Assembly (NCBI RefSeq): GCF_000383855.1
Contig: NZ_KB912877.1
Coordinates: 1,687,185-1,751,184 of the forward strand
From: Methylobacter marinus A45
Lineage (GTDB): Bacteria > Pseudomonadota > Gammaproteobacteria > Methylococcales > Methylomonadaceae
Direction: 5' to 3'
DNA: 64,000 bases
The notes under the pieces were generated by a model. It was not told the origin of the DNA. It made no database searches and was given only the letters and a program-made list of their open reading frames with translations. Positions within the stretch are counted from its first letter, which is position 1. Each line of letters starts with the position of its first letter. This document shows, piece after piece, positions 34,626-43,171 of this stretch. The position numbers and the translations under genes were made by a program.

Positions 34626-34928
34626 TTACATCGGTTCTAATTCTATTCTTACCTTTTTACCCAGAGCGGCGGCGGCGCTCACTAAGGTGGTCAAGGTTAA
34701 ACTGGTATCTTCTTCATCCAACAACCGATTAAGCGAAGCTCTGCTAGTGTGCATTTTTTTTGCCATTGCCGTTTTACTGAGCTTAAGCGCAGACATGCCT
34801 TCTGATATTTGCCAAGCAATGACCCGTTTGGTCGCTACCGCTGTGACTTCATCAAGTATGGCTTCTTCGCTCAGGAAGTCGTCGAAGCTGCTGCCGATAT
34901 GAGGATTCTCTTCATGTTGACTGTTCAT
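34626..34928 (-). CDS. HigA-like XRE antitoxin
   Basis: The 100-residue protein has an N-terminal acidic segment and a helix-turn-helix (LKLSKTAMAKKMHTSRASLNRLLDEED) followed by a helix ending KKVRIELEPM. This is the antitoxin of a HigBA-type pair; it should bind the toxin and the operon promoter. Its start overlaps the toxin stop by 4 bases (34925-34928), so the toxin gene comes first, as in higBA. Confidence 0.82.
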   Translation of the reverse strand: MNSQHEENPHIGSSFDDFLSEEAILDEVTAVATKRVIAWQISEGMSALKLSKTAMAKKMHTSRASLNRLLDEEDTSLTLTTLVSAAAALGKKVRIELEPM

Positions 34929-35269
34929 TGCTTACCTCGTAATGTTTTCAATCTTTGTTTTGCCAAATCGAGTTCCTGCTTCGGTGTTTTTTGACTTTTC
35001 TTGATAAAGCCGTGCAGCAAAATCATCGTATGATTGTCGATGACAAACAGAACGCGCGCAATCCGGTTATCAAGCTTAATTCTGACTTCCCAAATGTCGC
35101 TTTCGAGATGATCGACTAACGGCATACCAAGAGGCCAACCGAATTGCACCGTTTTAATATCTTCGCCAATCGTTTTTCTATCTTGGGCCGATAGTCCTTT
35201 CAGCCATTCTCTAACGGGCTCGCTGCCGGCTTCAGTTGCAAAAAATCTAACAGACAGGATTGGATTCAT
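34925..35269 (-). CDS. HigB/RelE-superfamily toxin (Gp49-like)
   Basis: About 114 residues. Family features are VRFFATEAGSEPVREWLKGL at the start, the DIWEVRIKLDNRIARVLFVID core and LLHGFIKKSQKTPKQELDLAKQRL at the end. It should be a ribosome-dependent mRNA nuclease. Start at 35269 is chosen for family length; an open frame reaches 35308. Confidence 0.85.
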   Translation of the reverse strand: MNPILSVRFFATEAGSEPVREWLKGLSAQDRKTIGEDIKTVQFGWPLGMPLVDHLESDIWEVRIKLDNRIARVLFVIDNHTMILLHGFIKKSQKTPKQELDLAKQRLKTLRGKQ

Positions 35270-35622
35270 TGATGCAGCGTACCAAAATAGGTACGCAGTA
35301 ACAAGCACTCATTGATTATAAAAACGATTGGATCAAAGGGGGGCGGACTCGATTGAAATAAAGACTGTGACCTTCCACAAATCAATCGAATTTGACCCCA
35401 TTGACTCTCAGAGCGCATTACGAACTTTCAATAATAGATTTATAAATCAAGTACTTGACTAGAGCTCTATATAACTCGATTGATTCATTAGCATCGAATA
35501 CCCCGGCAATTAGAACAAGTTCATAACACACTGTAATAAAGAAAATGCCCAGGCGGTGACATGAACCTGCCTGAATCCGCTAGGTCCAATAGACTGTTTT
35601 CCTCTTCGTGGAGGTAGTTTGT
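35270..35622. repeat. Intergenic region with a CAATCGAATTTGACCCC repeat unit
   Basis: No gene is supported. One unit of the dispersed repeat ATCAATCGARTNTGACCCC-TTGA is at 35380-35405 and a partial GGCGGACTCGATTGA at 35342. The end contains the GGAGG ribosome-binding site of the next gene. Confidence 0.55.
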
Positions 35623-37779
35623 ATGGCTCTGGATGTCACGGTCGGCCCTCCCGTCACCATCATCAATTATGGAAATACCTTCCTCGTCTCCGAATTCGAC
35701 GGATCCATCACAAATGCTTCCGACCAGGGTTTCTATTCCCGGGATACTCGATACATCAGCCGCTATCAACTCTACATCGATGGTCAGCCCTGGATCCTCC
35801 TGAATTCCGCAACGATTACTTATTACGCGTCGCGGACCTACCTGGCGAACCCCAGAGTCATCACGGAGCATGGCGAAATTGCGCCGTCAATCCTGGGACT
35901 CGTACTGAGCCGTGCAGTCGCCGAAGGGCTGCACGAGGACATTGATCTTCGGAACTACAGTTGCCAGCCTTTGCACTTCAATCTTGAGATCCTGATTCGC
36001 TCCGATTTTGCCGATATCTTCGAAGTCAAGGCCAAAGAGTTTACGCGCAGGGGGCACATCGAAACCGAATGGAAGAGCGCCCCCCAGCAGTTGATCACCT
36101 GCTACCGCCACGATGATTTTCACAGATCGCTCATCGTGAGGATGGAGCACTGCACCTCGAAGGCCGTATACGGCAATGGCCGCCTCAATTTCGAGGTGGA
36201 TCTCCCGCCTGGGGCCGCCTGGCACGCCTGCTGCAAATACGAGATCCTCGAAGGCGACCGCCTCCATGAAGCGCCTGAGGAATGCGCCCATGCGCTTCAT
36301 CGCTCTAAAACCGCCCGGAATCTCTCGCACTGGAAGCAAGTCACCACTCAGATCACCACCTCGAACGAAGATTTCTATCGGCTCTATCGGCAATCCGTCG
36401 AAGACATGGCGGCGCTGCGCCTGCCCCGTGATGATGAACAACAGCAGGAGATGCTCGCAGCGGCCGGAGTCCCCTGGTTTGTCAGCGTTTTCGGCCGTGA
36501 CAGCCTGATCGTGAGCCTGCAGAATCTGATCGTATACCCGGATTTCGCCCGGGGCACCTTGCGGCGCCTGGCGGATCTTCAGGCAACCGAAATTGATGAT
36601 TACCGGGACGCCGAGCCCGGCAAGATGCCCCACGAGCTTCGGTCCGGCGAGCTGGCACATTTCAAACGCATCCCGCATACGCCCTATTACGGCACGGCCG
36701 ACGCGACCATCCTGTATCTGATTGCGCTGCATGAAGCCTGGAAATGGTTGGGCGATGACCTGCTTTTCCCCCATTACCAGGATGTCATACGGCGGTGCCT
36801 GGAATGGATCGATCATTTTGGCGATCGCGACGGTGACGGATTCCAGGAGTATCAGACCCGTTCCGGTCGCGGTTACGAAAACATGGGCTGGAAGGACGCC
36901 GGTGATTCCGTCGTCTATCCGGATGGCTCGCTGGTCAAAGGGCCGAAAGCCTTATGCGAACTTCAGGGGTATGTCTTCGATGCCAAGCTTCGGGTCGCGG
37001 AAGGAATCGAATACTTTGGCGATCCCGAGCGAGCCGCACAACTGCGAAAAGAAGCCGCAGAGCTGCAGAGTCGCTTTGAAGAGCGCTTCTGGTGCGAGGA
37101 TCTCGGCTACTACGCCTATGCCCTGGATGGAGACAAGCAACCGGTCAAGACGATCGCATCCAATGCAGGCCATCTTCTCTGGAGCGGCATTGTGCGCCCG
37201 GACCGTGCCGAGCAGGTGGTCCGGCGACTGCTCAAGCCCGATCTTTGGAGTGGTTGGGGCATTCGAACGCTCTCCGAGAGGAACCCGGCGTACAACCCGT
37301 TCTCTTATCAAAATGGTTCGGTATGGCCGCACGACAATGGGATCATCGCCATGGGTTTCAAACGCTACGGATTCACGAAAGAGGCGGGGATGATTGCCCG
37401 CGATGTCAGCGAAGCCGCCAGTTACTTCAGGTTCAGTCGCCTGCCGGAACTGTATGCGGGCGTCAAGCGGAGACCCGGTACTTTCCCGGTCCAGTACCTC
37501 GGCGCGAATGTGCCCCAGGCCTGGGCAGCGGGCAGCGTGTTTCATTTGATTCGCGCCATCCTGGGGCTCGACGCCGATGCCCACAAGAAGACGCTCTACA
37601 TCGATCCGGTGCTGCCCCGCTGGCTGCCGGACCTCACCCTTCACCAGCTGCGGGTGGGCCAGGCAGCCGTCGATATCCGCTTCTGGCGCGAAGGGGAAGC
37701 GACCCGGCATGACGTGCTCGCCGTCACGGGTGAACTGAAGGTGGAGCCCCGTGAAACTCCCGGAGTGAAAGAAGTCTGA
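35623..37779 (+). CDS. Glycogen-debranching/amylo-alpha-1,6-glucosidase-like enzyme
   Basis: The 718-residue protein combines an N-terminal debranching-enzyme-like beta domain (residues ~1-225, with DQGFYSRDTRYISRYQL) and a C-terminal (alpha/alpha)6 glycoside hydrolase domain (~260-690). In the catalytic domain PWFVSVFGRDSLI, GYENMGWKDAGDSV and NGSVWPHDNGIIA are the conserved blocks; the acidic residues in GRDS and WKDAGDS and the WPHDN block are likely active-site parts. It should act on alpha-glucan branch points or a related oligosaccharide in the cytoplasm. Start at 35623 follows GGAGG. No other glycogen gene is near; repeat units on both sides suggest it came as a block. Confidence 0.85.
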   Translation: MALDVTVGPPVTIINYGNTFLVSEFDGSITNASDQGFYSRDTRYISRYQLYIDGQPWILLNSATITYYASRTYLANPRVITEHGEIAPSILGLVLSRAVAEGLHEDIDLRNYSCQPLHFNLEILIRSDFADIFEVKAKEFTRRGHIETEWKSAPQQLITCYRHDDFHRSLIVRMEHCTSKAVYGNGRLNFEVDLPPGAAWHACCKYEILEGDRLHEAPEECAHALHRSKTARNLSHWKQVTTQITTSNEDFYRLYRQSVEDMAALRLPRDDEQQQEMLAAAGVPWFVSVFGRDSLIVSLQNLIVYPDFARGTLRRLADLQATEIDDYRDAEPGKMPHELRSGELAHFKRIPHTPYYGTADATILYLIALHEAWKWLGDDLLFPHYQDVIRRCLEWIDHFGDRDGDGFQEYQTRSGRGYENMGWKDAGDSVVYPDGSLVKGPKALCELQGYVFDAKLRVAEGIEYFGDPERAAQLRKEAAELQSRFEERFWCEDLGYYAYALDGDKQPVKTIASNAGHLLWSGIVRPDRAEQVVRRLLKPDLWSGWGIRTLSERNPAYNPFSYQNGSVWPHDNGIIAMGFKRYGFTKEAGMIARDVSEAASYFRFSRLPELYAGVKRRPGTFPVQYLGANVPQAWAAGSVFHLIRAILGLDADAHKKTLYIDPVLPRWLPDLTLHQLRVGQAAVDIRFWREGEATRHDVLAVTGELKVEPRETPGVKEV

Positions 37780-38219
37780 ACACACGTCAGGATCAATCGC
37801 CTTTGATTTCAGCCGCTCAGATCAGCCGTCATCACCAATTTATCCTTCCCCACAGCAGGGCGACAGGGTCAGTTCTCACATTCCAACATTTTGCGTTCTG
37901 CGCTATAGTTGATTCATAAATCAATCGAATCCGACCCCTTTGATTCAGAGAGGCGACTAACAAAGCGTGGGCGTTGGGGGCGACAGCCGCTTCAAAGAAC
38001 GCATTCAATTACAACTGGCGCGGCAGGTAGAACCATCTCCCAGAGGGGATGACAGAAAATCGGCTCAATTTAAAATCAATCGAGTCTGCCCCCCCCCCCC
38101 CTTGATTTGACCCCTTTGATTTAGAGATTAGGCAAGGGATAAAAGAAGAAAATGCCACCAATGTAGCCATTACTGACAACGACTATAAATAGCCTACAAG
38201 TTAAAGTTTTGAGCCCCCA
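37780..38219. repeat. Intergenic repeat region with C13 homopolymer
   Basis: Units of the ATCAATCGARTCYGACCCC-TTTGATT repeat are at 37920-37948 and 38072-38126. The second contains 13 consecutive C (38089-38101), which could vary in length. No gene is supported. Confidence 0.55.
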
Positions 38220-38624
38220 ATGAATGAAACCATCAAACAACCCTCATTGATTTTTTCAATAGGCAAAATTTTATATTTCCTGCTGCCCTTTCCTGTTGCC
38301 TTGCTATCTCTAAGTCTCATGAGCATGTATATGAAATACTACGACATCGGAGTTAATATGGCGGCCAATAATAGTTTTTTGGTTTTCTTTGTAGCACCCG
38401 TACTACTCATTGTCCTTTACATCACAGCAGCAACCAGCCTGTATTTAGTGAATCGATATTTTAAATATCAATGGCTGGGGATTTTGCTTGGTAGTGCATT
38501 AATATTTATCGTGGGAATTGGCTCATTCTTAATCGAAGTTCAATCTGATTTGGATTATCCAACTGAAAAAACTAAAAATATAACACTGTTTTTGAAATAC
38601 TATGTCAGTGAAATATTTGAATAA
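38220..38624 (+). CDS. Small AT-rich membrane protein, unknown
   Basis: The 134-residue protein has three probable membrane helices (LYFLLPFPVALLSLSLMSMY, FLVFFVAPVLLIVLYITAA, WLGILLGSALIFIVGIGSF) and ends with an acidic, extracytoplasmic or cytoplasmic tail. The family is not recognised. AT-rich composition sets it apart from the core genes, so it is probably acquired. Confidence 0.5.
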   Translation: MNETIKQPSLIFSIGKILYFLLPFPVALLSLSLMSMYMKYYDIGVNMAANNSFLVFFVAPVLLIVLYITAATSLYLVNRYFKYQWLGILLGSALIFIVGIGSFLIEVQSDLDYPTEKTKNITLFLKYYVSEIFE

Positions 38625-38738
38625 TAATTAATAAAATGGTCTGTCAATACGATAATCAATGGGATCAGACTCAAAATCAATCGAGTCTGACCCCTTTGAT
38701 TTTTCTTAAGGTAGCAATATTGGAATCTGACCCCATTG

Positions 38739-38853
38739 ATCCGTGAAAATTACATAGGTTATCCTGTTTAAATCAACAACGTTTTCAGAAAAATTGTTTC
38801 GACGCTGTGGTCCGGTGTGTAAAATATGCAGGTCTAAAGAATCACTTATTAGA
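38739..38853 (+). repeat. Uninterrupted copy of the ~115-bp repeat
   Basis: Copy of the sequence split by the IS1380 element at 31.8-33.4 kb. It ends 15 bp before the next gene, just as the other copy ends about 30 bp before brnT. A GACCCCATTGAT repeat unit abuts its left side. Confidence 0.65.
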
Positions 38854-38867
38854 AGCTAAGAAACGGA

Positions 38868-39506
38868 ATGGATGCATCAGAATATATAAAAGAATCAGAA
38901 CATGCTGTAAGGCAGTTGTTTGAAGGAGCGGCATATTACCGGCAAATACTTCAAGAAATGCCGAATCCTGTTTTCGTTTCAGGAATTCCATTTGATGATA
39001 AGGATTTATGGAATGAAGCCTTCTCGAAATGGTATGAAGAGAATAAGACCGATATCGAGAGGTCGAGAGAAAAGAGTCACGAATACTTTGGTCTGTCATT
39101 TTCTAATGCGACTCTTTGTGGTTCCATACTGCAAATTGCATCAATGGCAATCGACTCGTTTTCCCAAAATGAAGAAGTTCCTGAGTCTTGTAGCGGTTTC
39201 GTGAATTCTGGACAAAAGGCTGTTAAATCTTGCATAGGTCGAGAAGTGCGAGGACTCCCCGTGGGTATTGTTATTTATGCGGCCCGCAATCAATACAATC
39301 ATTGGGATGATCCCAATCAGCGCCGTATTACTCAAGCTGTTTTCGATGCTTTAGCCCTAGGTCATGGTTATGGGCCGGTTAGAGACCCTGCCTTTGATCT
39401 TTCAAACCCAAAACTTGATATCTATAGCCACAATATCCTGACTTTATTGGAATGGTCGACATATGAAGACTATGAGACTGATATTCGTACGCTCATCTTG
39501 CCGTGA
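38868..39506 (+). CDS. Hypothetical protein, probable cassette gene
   Basis: The 212-residue soluble protein has no signal peptide. The middle and end (GLPVGIVIYAARNQYNHWDD, LSNPKLDIYSHNILTLLEW) look like a folded alpha/beta protein. I do not recognise the family. The attC-like site begins 11 bases after its stop, which fits a gene-cassette layout. Composition is AT-rich. Confidence 0.6.
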   Translation: MDASEYIKESEHAVRQLFEGAAYYRQILQEMPNPVFVSGIPFDDKDLWNEAFSKWYEENKTDIERSREKSHEYFGLSFSNATLCGSILQIASMAIDSFSQNEEVPESCSGFVNSGQKAVKSCIGREVRGLPVGIVIYAARNQYNHWDDPNQRRITQAVFDALALGHGYGPVRDPAFDLSNPKLDIYSHNILTLLEWSTYEDYETDIRTLILP

Positions 39507-39516
39507 GTATAATGCT

Positions 39517-39581
39517 TCTAACCACGCGCTCCAGCCGACGTCGGCGCTATCGTGCCTATTAGGCTTAGTTTGACGTTAGAG
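39517..39581 (+). other. attC-like recombination site
   Basis: TCTAAC (39517-39522) and GTTAGA (39575-39580) are complementary outer boxes. AGCC and GGCT (39533-39536, 39562-39565) form the inner pair. The whole is a 64-bp imperfect palindrome between two small unrelated genes, as in integron cassette arrays. Confidence 0.55.
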
Positions 39582-39590
39582 CGCGAAAGC

Positions 39591-40016
39591 ATGAGTAACA
39601 AACACCGTGGTGACGCATTCGCCCGCTTGGTGGGCGAATACCTCTCTCGCAATGGCTACCACGTTGAGCCGGAATACCCGACCAGCGTTGGCCTTGGCGC
39701 CAGGAAGAAGAAGCATAGGTTTGATTTCGGAAACGAGAAGATCCTCATCGAGTGCAAAGCATACGACTGGACCGCGGGAAGTAATAATCCGAGCGCGAAA
39801 ATCGCAACTCTGAATGAGGCGATGATGTACTTTCATAGCGCGCCGCCAGATTACAAAAAGATGGTCTTTGTCTCAGCCACGGGCAAGAAGGGAGTCAGAA
39901 CTTCCGAAACGTTCGCTGAATACTATGCCCGTCTTCACGGACATTTCATCCCAGATGACGTTGAGCTCTGGGAGTTCAACACCGAGACGCTGAATGCAAG
40001 GCGTATCGCGCTCTAA
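39591..40016 (+). CDS. PD-(D/E)XK nuclease-like protein, probable cassette gene
   Basis: The 141-residue protein has the restriction-endonuclease-like core: GDAFARLVGEYLSRNGYHVEPE (first helix, strand), then HRFDFGNEKILIECKAYDW, in which Asp and the E-C-K triad fit the PD-(D/E)XK metal site. It could be a small nuclease of defence or of DNA processing. Start at 39591 is used; an upstream ATG at 39552 would run through the attC-like site. The stop codon lies inside the next attC-like site, the usual cassette layout. Confidence 0.65.
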   Translation: MSNKHRGDAFARLVGEYLSRNGYHVEPEYPTSVGLGARKKKHRFDFGNEKILIECKAYDWTAGSNNPSAKIATLNEAMMYFHSAPPDYKKMVFVSATGKKGVRTSETFAEYYARLHGHFIPDDVELWEFNTETLNARRIAL

Positions 40017-40081
40017 CAAGCGGCTCCACTCGAACACCTTTCGCTGCGCTCGCTCGGCGCCGGTGAGCTGCGGCGTTGAGC
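40011..40081 (+). other. attC-like recombination site
   Basis: CTCTAAC (40011-40017, containing the stop of the nuclease gene) and GTTGAGC (40075-40081, fits GTTRRRY) are the outer boxes. The interior is a long GC-rich imperfect palindrome. Same orientation as the sites at 34474 and 39517. Confidence 0.5.
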
Positions 40082-40263
40082 GGACAATTTGTGACTTATA
40101 GCTGCATTCGAAAATACTTATCGACAGGCTGGAAATGGCACATAGCAGCCTTTCATTTTTAATCTTCAAAAAATACCAACACCAGTCTGAATTTGATTTC
40201 ATTGATGGCAAATCAAATCCAGACTTTTACACATGCAATCGTTGGTGACGTTTTTGGCTTGCG

Positions 40264-40485
40264 CTACTTTTTCGGTTTGGCGCCGGTCATCGATATAAAC
40301 AGCAGCCTTAATCCTTCAAGAAGCGCTTCTTTTTTGCTGCCGTTGAATAATTGAAAGACTTGGGTAGCCAGATGGTTTTCTTCCTCATTGAGCCTGGCCG
40401 CAGGCAGCCGGGGCTGATGTTTGCGCTTTAAATCATAGCGCTTCTCAGCGGCTACCTGCCGGGCAGACCTTTTTTTCATGGCCAC
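40264..40485 (-). CDS. Small basic protein at the end of the ter operon
   Basis: The 73-residue Lys/Arg-rich protein starts with GTG at 40485 (or ATG at 40479), 8 bp after terB. A basic N-terminal half is followed by a helical segment (NEEENHLATQVFQLFNGSKKEALLEGLRLLFIS). The family is not recognised. Position suggests that it belongs to the operon; nucleic-acid binding is possible from charge only. Confidence 0.55.
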   Translation of the reverse strand: MAMKKRSARQVAAEKRYDLKRKHQPRLPAARLNEEENHLATQVFQLFNGSKKEALLEGLRLLFISMTGAKPKK

Positions 40486-40493
40486 TCAGGCGG

Positions 40494-40949
40494 CTACAGC
40501 AATTCAAATTCAACGGGATCGAGTGACAGTTCTTTCGCTATCCTGACGGCCATCCGTTTCTCATAGTCGTCAAAATCGCCATCCGATCCGGCGATGCTGA
40601 TCACCATTCTCATAATCAGTCGCGCCGCCGCGGCGTTGCTTTCCATTTTTTTCAGCGCCTCGAAGGCCTTGGCTTCCCCGATATCCTTGTCGAACTGCAA
40701 CTGGCCGACGTAGGTCTGGAAGGCGTTGACAACGTCAATCGTGGTAAAGACCGAAAGCGCGTCATGCGCTTCGATGAATTTGATCATTTTCTGCTTTTCA
40801 TCGGGACTGATCACGCCGTCCGCCATGGCGATCAAAGCGGAACCGGCCATGGTGGCGTTCAAAAAGTCCTTGTTTTTGAATTTCAGCGCCTCGGTTTTCA
40901 GTTCCGAGGCTTTGTTTTTGAGTGAGGTTAAGAAACTTTCAAAACTCAT
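40494..40949 (-). CDS. terB: TerB tellurite resistance protein
   Basis: The 151-residue TerB-domain protein has two related acidic helical halves, with ALIAMADGVISPDEKQKMIKFIE and ISIAGSDGDFDDYEKRMAVRIAKEL as the metal-binding (Asp/Glu) signatures. TerB proteins are helical metal-sensing or scaffolding parts of Ter complexes near the membrane with TerC. It is 28 bp downstream of the terA-like gene. Confidence 0.9.
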   Translation of the reverse strand: MSFESFLTSLKNKASELKTEALKFKNKDFLNATMAGSALIAMADGVISPDEKQKMIKFIEAHDALSVFTTIDVVNAFQTYVGQLQFDKDIGEAKAFEALKKMESNAAAARLIMRMVISIAGSDGDFDDYEKRMAVRIAKELSLDPVEFELL

Positions 40950-40977
40950 ACTATTTTTCCTTCTGTTAAAAAATGGG

Positions 40978-42177
40978 TTATTTGGATCCGGGTTTATAAT
41001 TCAATCCCCAGCCGTAAGCGACATCCATGGGCTGGTGGCCGTTGAAATAGTCGACTAGCTTGGTGATCACCACCTGGTTGTCGATATTCTCCAGCATGGC
41101 GATGGCGCACATCATCTGGTCGTTGCGATGGCTGTCCAGCCTGACTTCGATATCGGCCTGCCCGCTGTTTTTTATGGTAATCACGGCATCGGCATGCGAC
41201 CAGTTCGGGATGCCTTCGTAGATGAAGGCAAACACCAGCACGCGCCGGAACAGGTGCCAGTAATCGCCATTGATGGCAAGGTTCTCGCCGGCTATCGACG
41301 CGCCGCTGCGGTCATCCTGGTCCAGCTCGATATACGGCAGCCGGTGAAAATTTCCAAAGCTGTCGCCCAAGGCCTGGATGCCGCCGATCGAACCGTCCTG
41401 TAGCTCGAACAGGCAGCCCAGGTCGAGGTCGATGCCGCCTTTGGCGCGGGAGAAAAATCCAGGGGATTTGACCGGCACGGCATTCCAGTTCAGATTGACG
41501 TGGATTTTGCCCAGCTGGCCCTGCGGCTTTTTATCCAGGGAAATGGACTGGCCTTTTTTCTCCAGCGTCACCTTGCTCAGGTTGATCGGCCTGGGCGACG
41601 GCTCGGATGAAATCGGCGGCACGGCCGGCGCGGCGCTCTCGCCTTCCCCGACATCGACGCCGTAGTGTCTGGCCAAAGGCTCCAGCCCGCCCACAAAGCC
41701 CGCGCCGATGGCCCGGAATTTCCAGTTGCCCTGGTGCCGGTACAGTTCCGCGAAGATCAGCGCCGTTTCCGAAAATGCCGAGGTATCCAGCGCGAACGAG
41801 ATCAGTTCGATGCCGGAGAGAAAATCCTTGACCAGCACGGTGATTTTTTTCACGTCCTTGAACGCCAGACCTTTGAGGTTGCCCTGGAAAATCGTCGAGG
41901 TGAAGACGATTTTATGGATCTGCGGCCCCACGCGGTCCAGATGCAGCGTCAGCTTATGGTTGGCGCAGTCCAGTTCGACGCCCTGGTCAAGCCTTGAGGG
42001 CTGGTTGAAAAACACGAAATCGTTGTCCGAGCCCACCTTTTCCTTGTCGTTCAACAGAAAGGCGCTGGTGTCCAGCGCCAGGTCGGGGGGCATTTGCGCG
42101 GGGATAATCATGACATGCAGGTCATGATGCGCCAGGGTGATATTTTGTCCGGAGACGAGGTCTTTGCGCGCGTTCAT
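40978..42177 (-). CDS. TerA-like protein with two TerD-type domains
   Basis: The 399-residue protein has an N-terminal TerD-like domain (PDLALDTSAFLLNDKEKVGSDNDFVFFNQP, TALIFAELYRHQGNWKFRAIGAGF) and a C-terminal domain of TerA type (GGIDLDLGCLFELQDGSIGGIQALG, DQDDRSG, EGIPNWSHADAVITIK) joined by a Ser/Pro linker. TerD-type domains bind calcium through their acidic loops. It should be a cytoplasmic Ca-binding partner of the Ter stress complex. Confidence 0.85.
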   Translation of the reverse strand: MNARKDLVSGQNITLAHHDLHVMIIPAQMPPDLALDTSAFLLNDKEKVGSDNDFVFFNQPSRLDQGVELDCANHKLTLHLDRVGPQIHKIVFTSTIFQGNLKGLAFKDVKKITVLVKDFLSGIELISFALDTSAFSETALIFAELYRHQGNWKFRAIGAGFVGGLEPLARHYGVDVGEGESAAPAVPPISSEPSPRPINLSKVTLEKKGQSISLDKKPQGQLGKIHVNLNWNAVPVKSPGFFSRAKGGIDLDLGCLFELQDGSIGGIQALGDSFGNFHRLPYIELDQDDRSGASIAGENLAINGDYWHLFRRVLVFAFIYEGIPNWSHADAVITIKNSGQADIEVRLDSHRNDQMMCAIAMLENIDNQVVITKLVDYFNGHQPMDVAYGWGLNYKPGSK

Positions 42178-42202
42178 GGCTAATCCATCGATGTTTTAGA
42201 AA

Positions 42203-43171
42203 TCAGGCATAAGAGGAAGTGGGCGACAGGTAGCTGACATCCGTGGCGCTCTGATCCTGCCCATAACAATGATAGCGCTGCAGAATCTGCCGCGCCCAGT
42301 TTGAATGGGTGGAGACCTCGCACATGGCATCATGCATCCTGAACACCGCCGGCATATCGCGGTTCAGAATGGACAAGGCCATTTCATGGTCCTGGCGGGA
42401 CACCGCGTAATGCCTTTCTATCATCGGTATCTGCTCGGGATGAATCGCGGTTTTGCCGACCAGGCCATGGGCCATGTCCAGGCGGATCTCCCGCTCCAGC
42501 GTCGCGTTATCGTCCAGGTATTCGTACACGGGTGCAGAAAGCGAAAAGCCCAGCGGCTTGTAAGTCGTTACCAGTTGGGAAATAACGCCAGACAACGGCG
42601 TTTCGTACAGGGTCATGCCCCGGGGACGGCGCAGTCCCAACAGATTCAGCAAATCGTTGCCGCCGATCCGGATCAGGATTATCCGGGCTTTCATGGCATC
42701 CTCGGACAGCGACACGGCCAGCTCGCGCATGGCGCAGGGGTCGAAAACGTCCGCCGTTTCCAGGGTCGGCATGATCAGGAACCGGGTCCCCCGCAACGCC
42801 TCCAGGTACTGGTCGCGGTTGGCCTCGTTAAACTTGGGCAACACAAAGCCATCGATTTTATCGATGCCCGGCAAATCCAGAATGCGTTTCAGTACCTGCG
42901 GATTTCTGGGCCGGATAAACCGGCGTTTACTGGCAATCGAACTGATGAGCGGCAAAAAATTGCCCAGCTGCCGAAGCGACAGCTCGACATCCTTCTCGGC
43001 GACCGCATCCTCGGTGCAGATAATCATGGTTCTGATAAACGCAATCTTCTCCGCGTTGGCGATTTTCAGCAGGTCGGGATGCATGGCCGGCACGTATAAA
43101 GGCGCCCCCAGCGCCCAGCCCGAAGGCTTTTCCGTCAAATGCGGCTGAAAGGACCGTCTTGTTATTGTCAT
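42203..43171 (-). CDS. HpcH/HpaI aldolase/citrate lyase-like enzyme of the ter module
   Basis: The 322-residue protein is of the CoA ester lyase/HpcH fold. LGAPLYVPAMHPDLLKIA at the start, IDGFVLPKFNE, IMPTLETADVF and ILIRIGGNDLLNLLGLRRPRG are the barrel segments, with Glu/Asp as metal ligands. The start overlaps the StiP-like gene by 4 bases. In ter operons this family is a fixed part of a proposed biosynthetic module that makes a nucleoside-like metabolite; the substrate is unknown. Confidence 0.8.
   Translation of the reverse strand: MTITRRSFQPHLTEKPSGWALGAPLYVPAMHPDLLKIANAEKIAFIRTMIICTEDAVAEKDVELSLRQLGNFLPLISSIASKRRFIRPRNPQVLKRILDLPGIDKIDGFVLPKFNEANRDQYLEALRGTRFLIMPTLETADVFDPCAMRELAVSLSEDAMKARIILIRIGGNDLLNLLGLRRPRGMTLYETPLSGVISQLVTTYKPLGFSLSAPVYEYLDDNATLEREIRLDMAHGLVGKTAIHPEQIPMIERHYAVSRQDHEMALSILNRDMPAVFRMHDAMCEVSTHSNWARQILQRYHCYGQDQSATDVSYLSPTSSYA

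Noticed and set aside
38739..38853. 115-bp repeat considered as an attC site
   Set aside because: Its ends are not clearly complementary by eye; only its position before accessory genes is suggestive.
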